DNA of 6,036 nucleotides from CAZYWA01 sp964650975 [NCBI: uncultured bacterium] (GTDB lineage Bacteria > JADJOY01), in contig CAZYWA010000496.1 of the NCBI GenBank assembly GCA_964650975.1, forward strand, positions 1 through 6,036, in the 5' to 3' direction. Below are positions 1 through 5,902 of the stretch, piece by piece (the stretch's first letter is position 1; the number at the start of each line of letters is the position of its first letter). Below the pieces are notes generated by a model that was not told the origin of the DNA, made no database searches, and was given only the letters and a program-made list of their open reading frames with translations. The translations under genes and the position numbers were made by a program.

Positions 1-1
1 G

Positions 2-901
2 GTGACCGAGCTCTTGCCTCCCTCGATCCGCCTGGTGCCGGCGGTGGCGGTGATCGCGCTCGGCGCGGCGCTCGGCTGGCGGACGCTCGACTACCAGGAA
101 GCGGTCGTCGCCGAGCACCGGATCGCGGGCGGCATCCCGCTCGTCGATCAGGCGCGGCTCGCGCGCGCGCTCACCGTGGAGGGCGCGCTGCGCTGGAACT
201 CGGCCGAGCGGCTGCGGATGCCCGGGCTCGACGACTCGCGTTACGGAGTTCGCTACCTGATCGAGGACTATGCCGCGCGCACCGTGAGCGAGCCCTCGGG
301 ACCGATGCGGCCGAGGATGGCTTTCACCGTCATCGATCGAGGAACCGTCAGGCCAGGTTCCGCACCCACGAATGCGCTCATCCTGAACGCGTGGGGCCGC
401 TACGAGATCGCGGCGGCTCCCTCGCCGATCCTGCGCCAAGGCGTCGCGATCCAGCTCGCGGGATCGGCCCCGATCGCGACCGGGCTTCCGTGGTCCGCTC
501 GAACCACCGCGGAGCGCGCGGAGCTGGTCCTCTCCGGTGCGAGAACGCACTCGGCCGCGCCCGAAACCTGGATCGTGACCAGCAATGGCTGCGTCGACGG
601 AATCTGGCTCGGCGAGACCCGTGTTCACGCCAGCCGCTGCGCCGGAGCGCCCGCGTCACTTCCCTGGCCGCGCGCGGAAGGCTTCGTTCTGCCTCCGGTT
701 TCTGACACACTTCGGCTCACGCTTCTGCACCGCGGCGGCGAATTCTGGGTGGACCTGAGCGAGCTGCCGTTCGTGCCCGCGACCGATCCCAACGCCCCGG
801 CGGCGCTGGCCCGGTGGGGCGAAATCCCCATCCACCGTCCCGACTCGACCCCCTCGACGCCCGCGTCCGATGCGCCCGCCGAGCCCCGCTATCTCCGCTG
901 A
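2..901 (+). CDS. Hypothetical membrane-anchored protein, GTG start at window edge
   Basis: I do not recognise this 299-residue protein. Residues about 10-26 (LVPAVAVIALGAALGW) form one hydrophobic segment, after which the chain is polar, so it is probably an inner-membrane-anchored protein with a large domain outside the cytoplasm. The body contains many short alternating hydrophobic stretches that suggest beta structure (for example MAFTVIDRG, LILNAWGRYEI and TLRLTLLHRGGEFWVDL). It has only two cysteines, Cys197 and Cys213, which could form a disulfide if exported. The last 20 residues are rich in Pro, Ser, Thr and Ala and are probably disordered. The GTG at 2-4 overlaps a TGA at 3-5, a GTGA junction typical of translationally coupled genes, so an upstream gene may end here; the true start could also lie before the window. 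The next gene begins 6 bases after the stop, so the two are likely co-transcribed. Codon use matches its neighbours. That it is a gene is fairly sure; its role is unknown. Confidence 0.8.
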   Translation: MTELLPPSIRLVPAVAVIALGAALGWRTLDYQEAVVAEHRIAGGIPLVDQARLARALTVEGALRWNSAERLRMPGLDDSRYGVRYLIEDYAARTVSEPSGPMRPRMAFTVIDRGTVRPGSAPTNALILNAWGRYEIAAAPSPILRQGVAIQLAGSAPIATGLPWSARTTAERAELVLSGARTHSAAPETWIVTSNGCVDGIWLGETRVHASRCAGAPASLPWPRAEGFVLPPVSDTLRLTLLHRGGEFWVDLSELPFVPATDPNAPAALARWGEIPIHRPDSTPSTPASDAPAEPRYLR

Positions 902-907
902 GCGGCG

Positions 908-1645
908 GTGAGGATGCCGGTGTCCGAGACCACGACCGACGCGCGCACGATCGTGGTCGTGCCCACCCTCGACGAAGCCGAGAACATCGAGTCGCTGGCG
1001 CGCGAGCTGCTGGCGCTTCCGGCCGCCGTCGACCTGCTGGTGGTCGACGATTCGTCGCGCGACGGCACCGCCGATCGCGTCCGCGCGCTCGGCGCTGAGA
1101 CCCAGCGGGTTCATCTCCTCGAGCGCCCGCGCCGCATGGGGCTCGGAACCGCGTATCGCGACGGCTTTCGCTGGGCGCTCGAGCGCGGCTACCGCCGGCT
1201 GGTGCAGATGGACGCCGACCACTCGCACCCGCCCTCCGACGTGCCGCGGCTGCTCGAGGCGCTCGATCGCGCGGAGATTGCCGTGGGTACGCGCTACCTC
1301 CCCGGAAGCCGCATCGTCGGCTGGCCGCGGCGGCGCTGGCTCCTGTCACGAGGAGCCGCGCTCTACGTGGCGCCGATCCTGGGGCTACGGGTCTCCGACC
1401 CGATGGGCGGCTTCAAGGCCTATCGCGCCGAGGCGCTCGAGCGCATGGGGCTCGCCGCGTTCCAGGCGACCGGCTACCTCTTCCAGGCCGAGAGCCTCTA
1501 CCGCGCGTCGCGCGCCGGCTGCACGATGGAGGAAGTGCCGATCACGTTCCGCGAGCGCGCCGCCGGTGTCAGCAAGATGACCGGTGGGATCATCTGGGAA
1601 GCGGCGCTCGGGCCGTGGCGGATCCGGTTCGGCGCGAAGCCCTGA
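908..1645 (+). CDS. Polyprenol-phosphate mannose synthase-type glycosyltransferase (GT2)
   Basis: This 245-residue protein is a cytoplasmic or membrane-associated family 2 glycosyltransferase. Family members move a sugar, usually mannose from GDP-mannose, onto polyprenyl or dolichyl phosphate, giving a lipid-linked donor for glycosylation outside the cytoplasm. The whole GT-A domain is visible: VVPTLDEAENI (18-27) and VDDSSRDGT (46-54) for nucleotide binding; GLGTAYRDGF (78-87); the metal-binding DAD motif at 102-104 in MDADHSHPP; GTRY (127-130); DPMGGFKAYR (164-173); GYLFQAE (189-195); and the family signature EVPITFRERAAGVSKM (209-224). Length equals the soluble, DPM1-like catalytic domain: there is no C-terminal membrane region as in DPM/GtrA fusions. 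Start is GTG 908 or ATG 914; neither has a well-spaced Shine-Dalgarno, and both lie just after the upstream stop, which suggests coupling to that gene. Sugar and lipid specificity cannot be read from the sequence; a glucose- or other hexose-phosphate lipid synthase is possible. Confidence 0.93.
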   Translation: MRMPVSETTTDARTIVVVPTLDEAENIESLARELLALPAAVDLLVVDDSSRDGTADRVRALGAETQRVHLLERPRRMGLGTAYRDGFRWALERGYRRLVQMDADHSHPPSDVPRLLEALDRAEIAVGTRYLPGSRIVGWPRRRWLLSRGAALYVAPILGLRVSDPMGGFKAYRAEALERMGLAAFQATGYLFQAESLYRASRAGCTMEEVPITFRERAAGVSKMTGGIIWEAALGPWRIRFGAKP

Positions 1646-1662
1646 GAGGCGCGAAAGCCGGC

Positions 1663-1676
1663 GCCGCGGAAGCGGC
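1663..1676 (+). terminator. Small GC hairpin just after the glycosyltransferase gene
   Basis: GCCGC (1663-1667), loop GGAA, GCGGC (1672-1676) make a perfect 5-bp stem 17 bases after the stop codon. There is no T-run after it (CTCCCTCC follows), so it is not a classical intrinsic terminator; it may only protect the 3' end or pause the polymerase. Confidence 0.25.
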
Positions 1677-1724
1677 TCCCTCCGACGGGGGCGGGACGGC
1701 TCGATTCGCTGTTCCGGCGCCCTC

Positions 1725-1810
1725 CACAATCTGCCTGCTAGAACCACAATCGAATGATTGCTAAAACCGCAACAAATCGCCTGTGAAAATGGCAACAGAC
1801 TGATTGTGAG
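1725..1810. other. AT-rich island with short direct and inverted repeats
   Basis: This 86-base stretch is about 44% GC by my hand count, far below the surrounding GC-rich genes. It contains CACAATC at 1725-1731 and again at 1745-1751 (20 bases apart, same face of the helix), and its inverse GATTGTG at 1802-1808. A perfect hairpin, CAATC-GAAT-GATTG, lies at 1747-1760. A second direct repeat, AAAAnnGCAACA, occurs at 1763-1774 and 1786-1797. It sits in the gap between convergent genes, where no promoter is needed for either one. It contains no convincing gene, no clear -35/-10 pair and no tRNA. It could be a protein-binding site, a small RNA, a recombination scar or a terminator region; I cannot choose. 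Confidence 0.5.
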
Positions 1811-1833
1811 TCGGCCTTCGGATGGCGCGTTTC

Positions 1834-1851
1834 TGGCCTATTTCGAGGCCA
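1834..1851 (-). terminator. Hairpin downstream of the secreted repeat protein gene
   Basis: TGGCCT (1834-1839), loop ATTTCG, AGGCCA (1846-1851) form a perfect 6-bp stem about 47 bases after the stop codon of the - strand gene ending at 1898. On the - strand it is preceded by CTTT and followed by GAAACG, allowing a little extra pairing with one bulged base. The following bases are not T-rich, so it is at best a weak or factor-assisted terminator. Confidence 0.3.
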
Positions 1852-1865
1852 AAGGCGGGAAGCGC

Positions 1866-1896
1866 GCCCGGCCCCCGTCGAGGCCGGCCACCGGGC
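1866..1896 (-). terminator. GC-rich inverted repeat right after the stop codon
   Basis: GCCCGG (1866-1871) and CCGGGC (1891-1896) are inverted repeats bracketing about 19 GC-rich bases that contain GGCCGGCC and can fold in several ways. The repeat begins immediately after the TGA of the secreted protein gene (1898-1900). Together with the hairpin at 1834-1851 it may end that transcript, but there is no T-tract. Confidence 0.25.
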
Positions 1897-1897
1897 C

Positions 1898-3145
1898 TCA
1901 GGGAACCGTCTTCGACCACTTCGACGTGTTTCCGGACTCGAAGCCGTCCTTGAACACCGCGAAGGGCACGTCGGCGAGGCAGTAGAGGCGGGAGCTCGTG
2001 AAGCTGCACAAGGGCGCGTCGTAGACGCTCCATCCGCTCCAGGCGGCGCTCGAGCTTCCCGTGCCGCCGCTCAGCACGCTGCCCGAATCCGTCCAGTCGT
2101 TGCACTGGAAGAAACCGCTCGATCCATCGCTGAAGGTGCCGCTCCACACCGCCACGTTCACCAGGTATTCGCCCTGCTCCGTCTGCTCGATGGGCGACTG
2201 CAGCGAGCCATCGGTGAGATCGGCGAAGTCGTCGGCGACGCGCGCGCCGTCGACGCGCACCCAGGGACCCGCACCCTGGAAACGGCTTCCCGCGGCGAGC
2301 GTCGACGTCGAGAGCCACGCCTTGTAGCGCGGCGGGTCGGGCAGTGCCGCGGACGCCGCCAGCGATTCGCACACCGCGTCGGCGGCGTCGACCCCGCTCT
2401 TGCCGCCGGCCCCCGCCCACGACGAGAGCTTCCCGTCACCCGAGGCCGACGTCGCGAACGCGAGCACCCCAGGACGCTCGAAGGGCGGCAGCGACGGTCC
2501 GGCGCCGGTCTCGAAGCACATGAGGTGCTGGGTCTGCTCGCAGGTCGGCGCGTTGCCCGAGGTCCAGAGCCCCGCGCCGCCGTCCATCTGCCCGCCCTCG
2601 GCGGTCTGGTTCGCCGCCGAGGACGTCCAGTCGCTGCACTGGGTGAACGCCGGATAGAGCGTCCCGTCGCCGTAGGTGCCGGTCCAGGAGCCTGCGAGCG
2701 ACGTGACCACATGCGTCTCGGTCACCCGCGGCGGGTAGATCACCTCGTTCGTCGGATCGAGCAAGAGATCGATCGCCTCGCCGAACGGCTCGCCATCCGG
2801 CCTCACCCACGGTCCCGCGGCCACGGGCAGTGAAGCCTCGCCGCAGTTCGCCGCCTTCTTTCCGGTGAGACCGTGAATGCGGCAGTAGGCGTCGTCGTTC
2901 GAGTCCGAGAGCCAAGCCTTGAACGTGGTGGGATTGGCGAGTCCCGCGTTGGTGGCGAGAAACACGCACACCGCGTCGGCGGCCGCGACGCCCGTCTTGC
3001 CTCCCGCATGCGCCCAGGTCGAGAGGTTCCCGGTGCCGGTGTCCGAGGTCACGAACATCACCTTCGGTGACGGCGTGGCGTGCGCGGCGACCGCCAGCAA
3101 CGTCGCGCCCACGGCAGGCGCCAGTCCGATCCCGATTCGCTTCAT
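1898..3145 (-). CDS. Secreted protein with two DUF1554-like Cys-containing repeats and a DGFESG tail
   Basis: A 415-residue exported protein of unknown function. Residues 1-23 are a signal peptide (MKRIGIG, hydrophobic core, AHA before a cut at 23/24). Two homologous units follow: about 29-212 and 227-391. Each opens with a near-identical block (GGKTGVAAADAVC at 48-60; GGKSGVDAADAVC at 247-259), then KAWLS, GPWVR.DG, W.GT..DG, QC.DWT and a final pair of Cys. Unit 1 has six Cys (60, 88, 101, 170, 202, 210); unit 2 has four (259, 348, 380, 389). The extra pair at 88/101 sits in an insertion and probably bonds to itself. The pattern recalls the DUF1554 family first noted in Leptospira proteins; I judge this from memory. 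The tail FKDGFESGNTSKWSKTVP ends the protein. I chose ATG 3145 over in-frame starts at 3160 and 3229 because AAGGGG lies 6 bases before it and it begins a proper signal peptide. There is no lipobox Cys, so it is secreted or surface-exposed rather than lipid-anchored. Confidence 0.88.
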   Translation of the reverse strand: MKRIGIGLAPAVGATLLAVAAHATPSPKVMFVTSDTGTGNLSTWAHAGGKTGVAAADAVCVFLATNAGLANPTTFKAWLSDSNDDAYCRIHGLTGKKAANCGEASLPVAAGPWVRPDGEPFGEAIDLLLDPTNEVIYPPRVTETHVVTSLAGSWTGTYGDGTLYPAFTQCSDWTSSAANQTAEGGQMDGGAGLWTSGNAPTCEQTQHLMCFETGAGPSLPPFERPGVLAFATSASGDGKLSSWAGAGGKSGVDAADAVCESLAASAALPDPPRYKAWLSTSTLAAGSRFQGAGPWVRVDGARVADDFADLTDGSLQSPIEQTEQGEYLVNVAVWSGTFSDGSSGFFQCNDWTDSGSVLSGGTGSSSAAWSGWSVYDAPLCSFTSSRLYCLADVPFAVFKDGFESGNTSKWSKTVP

Positions 3146-3151
3146 GGCCGG

Positions 3152-3157
3152 CCCCTT
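3152..3157 (-). promoter_or_regulatory. Ribosome binding site deciding the start at 3145
   Basis: AAGGGG on the - strand, followed by six bases (CCGGCC) and then ATG. The upstream in-frame ATGs at 3160 and 3229 have no comparable site. Confidence 0.7.
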
Positions 3158-3246
3158 CATGCGGCGTCGCGACCGAGAGGCGTCGGACCGCCGCAGCCGC
3201 TGCGTCGGAAGCCGAGGGGGATCATCCACCGTTCGGCAGGCAGCTC

Positions 3247-3266
3247 ATCCCGCCGATCGGAGGGAT
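3247..3266 (-). terminator. Imperfect hairpin between the SPASM-like gene and the secreted protein gene
   Basis: ATCCC (3247-3251) and GGGAT (3262-3266) bracket GCCGATCGGA, giving a 5-bp stem, one mismatch, two more G-C pairs and a GATC loop. It lies about 55 bases after the stop of the radical SAM gene, in the 176-base gap 3146-3321. No T-run follows. Apart from it and the ribosome binding site I see no gene and no convincing promoter in this gap. Confidence 0.25.
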
Positions 3267-3321
3267 CAGCGCGAGGATCGCGGTCGAGCCTGCGCCAATG
3301 ACTCGTGCCACGTCTTCTCGG

Positions 3322-4434
3322 TCAGCTCGCGGCGCGCGCCGCCCACTTCTGGTACGTCTTGACCTCGGGCTTCGTCATGTTCGTGTAATTGGCGCTCTTG
3401 GGGATGATGCAGTCCTGGCAGATGGCGAGGTCGCGGTAGGAGCCGTCGATCGCTTGCTGGCGCCAGGCGGCGAGCTTCTGGTTCCGCCACCACACGTCGT
3501 GGAAGGTCTCCGCGCGCAGGTCTCCCAGCACGTTCAGCATCTCGTTGTCGCGGGTGCAGGTCGTGACACGGCCGTCCCAGTTGACCACCGGCGACTTGAA
3601 GAAGCCCGAGCAGATGTGGGTGTTGGGAGTCAGGATCTTCGACTTGATCCGGTCGACCACGCCGCGCCGGTCCTCGCCCACCAGGCCCATGGTCTTCATG
3701 AGCTCCAGGTAGCGGGCGTTCGACGCTTCCTGCTCGGCGGCGTCGAGGCAGTCGAGCTGGCGGAAGAAGACGCAGTTGTCGTCGTCGAAGGTCGGGTGGA
3801 AGGCCGAGCTGCCGCAGGCGAGGCCGTTGGCGCGGCATTCCTCCTGCCAGCGGGCGCGGAAGTCGGGCGCCTCGGCCGCGTTCGACTCGTGGACGATGAA
3901 CTGGAACACGATGCGCGGATAGCGCGAGCGCTTCTCGCCGCGCAGCTTCACCAGCTCGCGGACGTTCGACTCGACCAGCGCGAAGTCGTCCTTGCCCTTG
4001 ATGCCGACGTAGGTCTCGGGGCGCGACGCGTCGATGGTGCAGTGCCAGACCTGGAAGATCGAGTCGTCGTCGTTGGTGGCGAGCTCGCGCACCTTGGGAC
4101 GCAGCAGGTTGCCGTTGGTGTGGACCTCGACCTTCCGGAAAACCTGTGCGCGCGCGTTGAACTCGAGCACGAACCGATAGATCTCGGCGAACTTGGGGTG
4201 CATCAGCGGCTCGCCGATCCAGAACAGGATCAGCGTGTGGAACTTGAGGTCGTGGCGGGCCATGTCCTCGAGCGTCGCGTAGAGGATCTCGGGGTTGAGG
4301 AACCCGCCGTCGTCGATGTGCGGATGGACGTCGTACTGCTGGATGCAGTGCTTGCACTTGAGATTGCAGAGGTTGGTGAGCTCGAAGACGATGTAGCTGC
4401 CCTCGAAGCTCGGGACCACGCCGTTCACCTTCAT
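3322..4434 (-). CDS. Radical SAM protein with reduced SPASM/Twitch-like C-terminal domain
   Basis: A 370-residue cytoplasmic radical SAM enzyme. CNLKCKHC (Cys23, Cys27, Cys30) is the CX3CX2C motif that holds the 4Fe-4S cluster which cleaves S-adenosylmethionine. IGEPLMHP (73-80) is the SAM-binding GGEP-like motif, HTNGNLL (105-111) and CTIDAS (132-137) are the usual later barrel strands. The C-terminus carries Cys275-X12-Gly-X4-Cys293 and, after a gap, Cys339-X2-Cys342, the first part of a SPASM domain. The further Cys needed for a second auxiliary cluster (X5-C, X3-C and the distal one) are absent, so one auxiliary cluster is expected. SPASM enzymes usually modify peptides or proteins (PqqE, MftC, anSME), but some act on small molecules or on haem intermediates (NirJ). 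The gene begins 34 bases after the stop of the upstream radical SAM gene, with GGGAG 11 bases before the ATG, somewhat far. Substrate unknown; the enzyme class is secure. Confidence 0.93.
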   Translation of the reverse strand: MKVNGVVPSFEGSYIVFELTNLCNLKCKHCIQQYDVHPHIDDGGFLNPEILYATLEDMARHDLKFHTLILFWIGEPLMHPKFAEIYRFVLEFNARAQVFRKVEVHTNGNLLRPKVRELATNDDDSIFQVWHCTIDASRPETYVGIKGKDDFALVESNVRELVKLRGEKRSRYPRIVFQFIVHESNAAEAPDFRARWQEECRANGLACGSSAFHPTFDDDNCVFFRQLDCLDAAEQEASNARYLELMKTMGLVGEDRRGVVDRIKSKILTPNTHICSGFFKSPVVNWDGRVTTCTRDNEMLNVLGDLRAETFHDVWWRNQKLAAWRQQAIDGSYRDLAICQDCIIPKSANYTNMTKPEVKTYQKWAARAAS

Positions 4435-4468
4435 CGAGACACTCGCTCCCTTCGCAAATCCCGCTAAA

Positions 4469-5845
4469 TCAGCCCTGAAATGCCCACTGTACCACTCGCC
4501 ATCCAGCGCTTAAGCCCCGGCTCAAGCTGCCGCTCGGACCGCCGAATCCGAATAGATCGAGGATCGCTCGCGGGCGCAGGTAAAAGCGCAGGTAGGCCTC
4601 GCGCAGCAGCCGCTTGAGCGAGCGATCGTCCCAGGTGGGGCCAACGGCGGTGAGGCGGCGCGCCTCCGAGTCGAGCGGGCTCTTGGCTTCGGTCTCGCGC
4701 ACCCAGCCGGCGTCCGTCGCCATGCGGAAGAGCGGCGTCCCCTCGAAGGGCGAGAGCGTCGAGAACTGCGCGTAGGTCGGGCGGATCTCGGTGGCGAGCG
4801 TGATCGACTCGCGGGCTTGCGCGGGTGTCTGGGTAGGCAAGCCGAGAATGAAGTACGCGAGCGTCTCGACACCCTCCTCGCGGCACAGCTCGAACGCTTT
4901 CCGCACGTGCTCGACGCGGAACCCCTTGCGCAGGAACTTGAGGCCCTCGTCCGAGCCGTTGTCGACGCCGAACGCGAGCATCGCGACACCGGCGCGCTTC
5001 ATGAGCCGCAAGAGATCGCGATCCACCTGCTCGACGCGCGCTTCCGCCTTCCAGCGAAACGCGAGCCCGCGGCGCAGAATTTCCTCGCAGATCGCCACCA
5101 CGCGATCGCGGCGCAGCGTGAAGAGATCGTCGTAGAAGATCACGAACGGCGGCTCTTCCCGCCGCACCAGCCCGTCCAGCTCGTCCCCCACCGACGCGGC
5201 CGAGCGCGCTCGATAGGGATCTCCGTGCACCGCTTTCTCGCAAAAGATGCACCGAAACGGGCAACCGCGTGAAGTTAGCGCGGTGGCGATCCGGGCCGAT
5301 CTCCAGAGCGGGTAGCGGTATCCGTCAGCGGGCAGCAAGTGGCGCGCGGGAAAGGCGAGCGCGTCGAGATCCTCGAGCGTCGAGGGCGGAGGCCCCTCGC
5401 GATCGCGGGTCACGACACCCGGGATCGCGGCCGGATCGCCTCCCTTCGCCAGCGCGTCGAGCAAGGCCGGGAACGACACCTCGCCTTCGCCGCGCACCAC
5501 GAGGGCGGCTTCCGGCACCTCATCGAAGATGCGCGCGCCGCGGACGGTGGCGTGGGGACCGCCGATCACCAGGCGCGGCGCGACCTGGCCGAGACGACGC
5601 GCGGCGCGCACTGTGTCCTCGAACACGGGCGTCAGTCCGCCCATCCCGATGACGTCCGGCGCGAAGGCGCGCGCCCGCTGCTCGAGCCGCTCGGCGCTCA
5701 GCCGCTCGACCTGCGCGTCGATCAATCCGACGGCGTGGCCGGCCCGCTCGAGGCTTCCAGCGAGATAAAGCAGCCCGAGCGGCGGAACGCTCACGCCGCT
5801 TTCCGGACGTCCCCGTCCGGGCGGTTGCACCAGCAGTACGCGCAT
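4469..5845 (-). CDS. Cobalamin-binding-domain radical SAM protein (class B type)
   Basis: A 458-residue enzyme in the B12-binding radical SAM class. Residues 1-130 form the Rossmann-like cobalamin-binding domain: MRVLLVQPPG, PPLGLLYLAGSLERAGH (21-37), IGMGGLTP (66-73), VIGGPHAT (93-100) and RGEGEVSFPALL (118-129). There is no DxHxxG motif; the equivalent site reads LIDAQVERL, so any cobalamin would be bound without a lower His ligand, as in many class B enzymes. The radical SAM core follows: SRGCPFRCIFC gives Cys195, Cys199, Cys202 (CX3CX2C); YDDLFT (238-243), FILGLPTQT (332-340) and SPFEGTPL (365-372) are later barrel motifs. The usual GxESGS strand is GVDNGSD (293-299). Family members do C- or P-methylation, ring contraction or other rearrangements in antibiotic, lipid and pigment pathways. 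I place the start at ATG 5845 because the family begins with MRVLLVQPP; the frame stays open to 6028, but the extra 61 residues look unrelated and disordered. It leads a likely two-gene unit with the SPASM-like enzyme. The substrate is unknown. Confidence 0.93.
   Translation of the reverse strand: MRVLLVQPPGRGRPESGVSVPPLGLLYLAGSLERAGHAVGLIDAQVERLSAERLEQRARAFAPDVIGMGGLTPVFEDTVRAARRLGQVAPRLVIGGPHATVRGARIFDEVPEAALVVRGEGEVSFPALLDALAKGGDPAAIPGVVTRDREGPPPSTLEDLDALAFPARHLLPADGYRYPLWRSARIATALTSRGCPFRCIFCEKAVHGDPYRARSAASVGDELDGLVRREEPPFVIFYDDLFTLRRDRVVAICEEILRRGLAFRWKAEARVEQVDRDLLRLMKRAGVAMLAFGVDNGSDEGLKFLRKGFRVEHVRKAFELCREEGVETLAYFILGLPTQTPAQARESITLATEIRPTYAQFSTLSPFEGTPLFRMATDAGWVRETEAKSPLDSEARRLTAVGPTWDDRSLKRLLREAYLRFYLRPRAILDLFGFGGPSGSLSRGLSAGWRVVQWAFQG
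5803..5820 (-). other. Perfect 7-bp stem-loop inside the first codons of the B12 radical SAM gene
   Basis: CCGGACG (5803-5809), loop TCCC, CGTCCGG (5814-5820). In the mRNA the loop reads GGGA. It covers codons about 9-15 (PPGRGRP). It could slow translation initiation or be a protein target, or it may simply follow from the Pro/Gly/Arg codons. Confidence 0.4.
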
Positions 5846-5875
5846 CGTTCGGGACGCCTGGAAACGCTCGGGACG
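5846..5875. repeat. Two 11-bp direct repeats immediately upstream of the B12 radical SAM start codon
   Basis: CGTTCGGGACG (5846-5856) and CGCTCGGGACG (5865-5875) differ at one base and start 19 bases apart, close to two helical turns. The first abuts the start codon. They could be an operator for the radical SAM unit and for a possible divergent gene at 5909. I see no clear -35/-10 elements here. Confidence 0.4.
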
Positions 5876-5895
5876 GGTCGCGACGGCCGCGCGGC

Positions 5896-5902
5896 AGGGG
5901 GG
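5896..5902 (+). promoter_or_regulatory. Candidate ribosome binding site for a divergent + strand gene
   Basis: AGGGGGG followed by six bases (CTTCGA) and GTG at 5909. Strength and spacing are good, but a G-run of this kind can occur by chance in GC-rich DNA. Confidence 0.4.

Noticed and set aside
717-1349. Long - strand open frames opposite the glycosyltransferase and the hypothetical gene.
   Set aside because: They are Arg/Ala/Gly-rich antisense frames typical of GC-rich DNA and conflict with a clearly coding glycosyltransferase.
1758-1795. A promoter in the AT-rich island (TTGCTA on +, TTGCCA on -, TGTGAAAAT as an extended -10).
   Set aside because: No pair of hexamers has proper spacing and match, and neither direction leads into the start of a gene.
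1758-1985. A 75-codon + strand frame starting TTG in the AT-rich island.
   Set aside because: Nearly 40% of it is antisense to the C-terminus of the secreted protein, it lacks a ribosome binding site, and its composition is not protein-like.
3146-3229. A longer start (3229 or 3160) for the secreted protein.
   Set aside because: It would add an Arg-rich leader before a normal signal peptide and lacks a ribosome binding site, whereas ATG 3145 has AAGGGG at ideal spacing.
3146-3321. A RiPP-type precursor peptide gene near the radical SAM pair.
   Set aside because: In the 176-base gap the only new - strand ATG frame outside the secreted protein frame codes for about eight residues (MSCLPNGG); nothing resembles a leader and core. 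The 34-base gap between the enzymes is too small.
3067-4467. A 466-codon open frame on the + strand, opposite the SPASM-like radical SAM gene.
   Set aside because: It is antisense to a gene with full radical SAM motifs. It is rich in Val, Glu, Asp, Leu and Ala in the way expected from reading GC-rich codons backwards, and has no recognisable motif.
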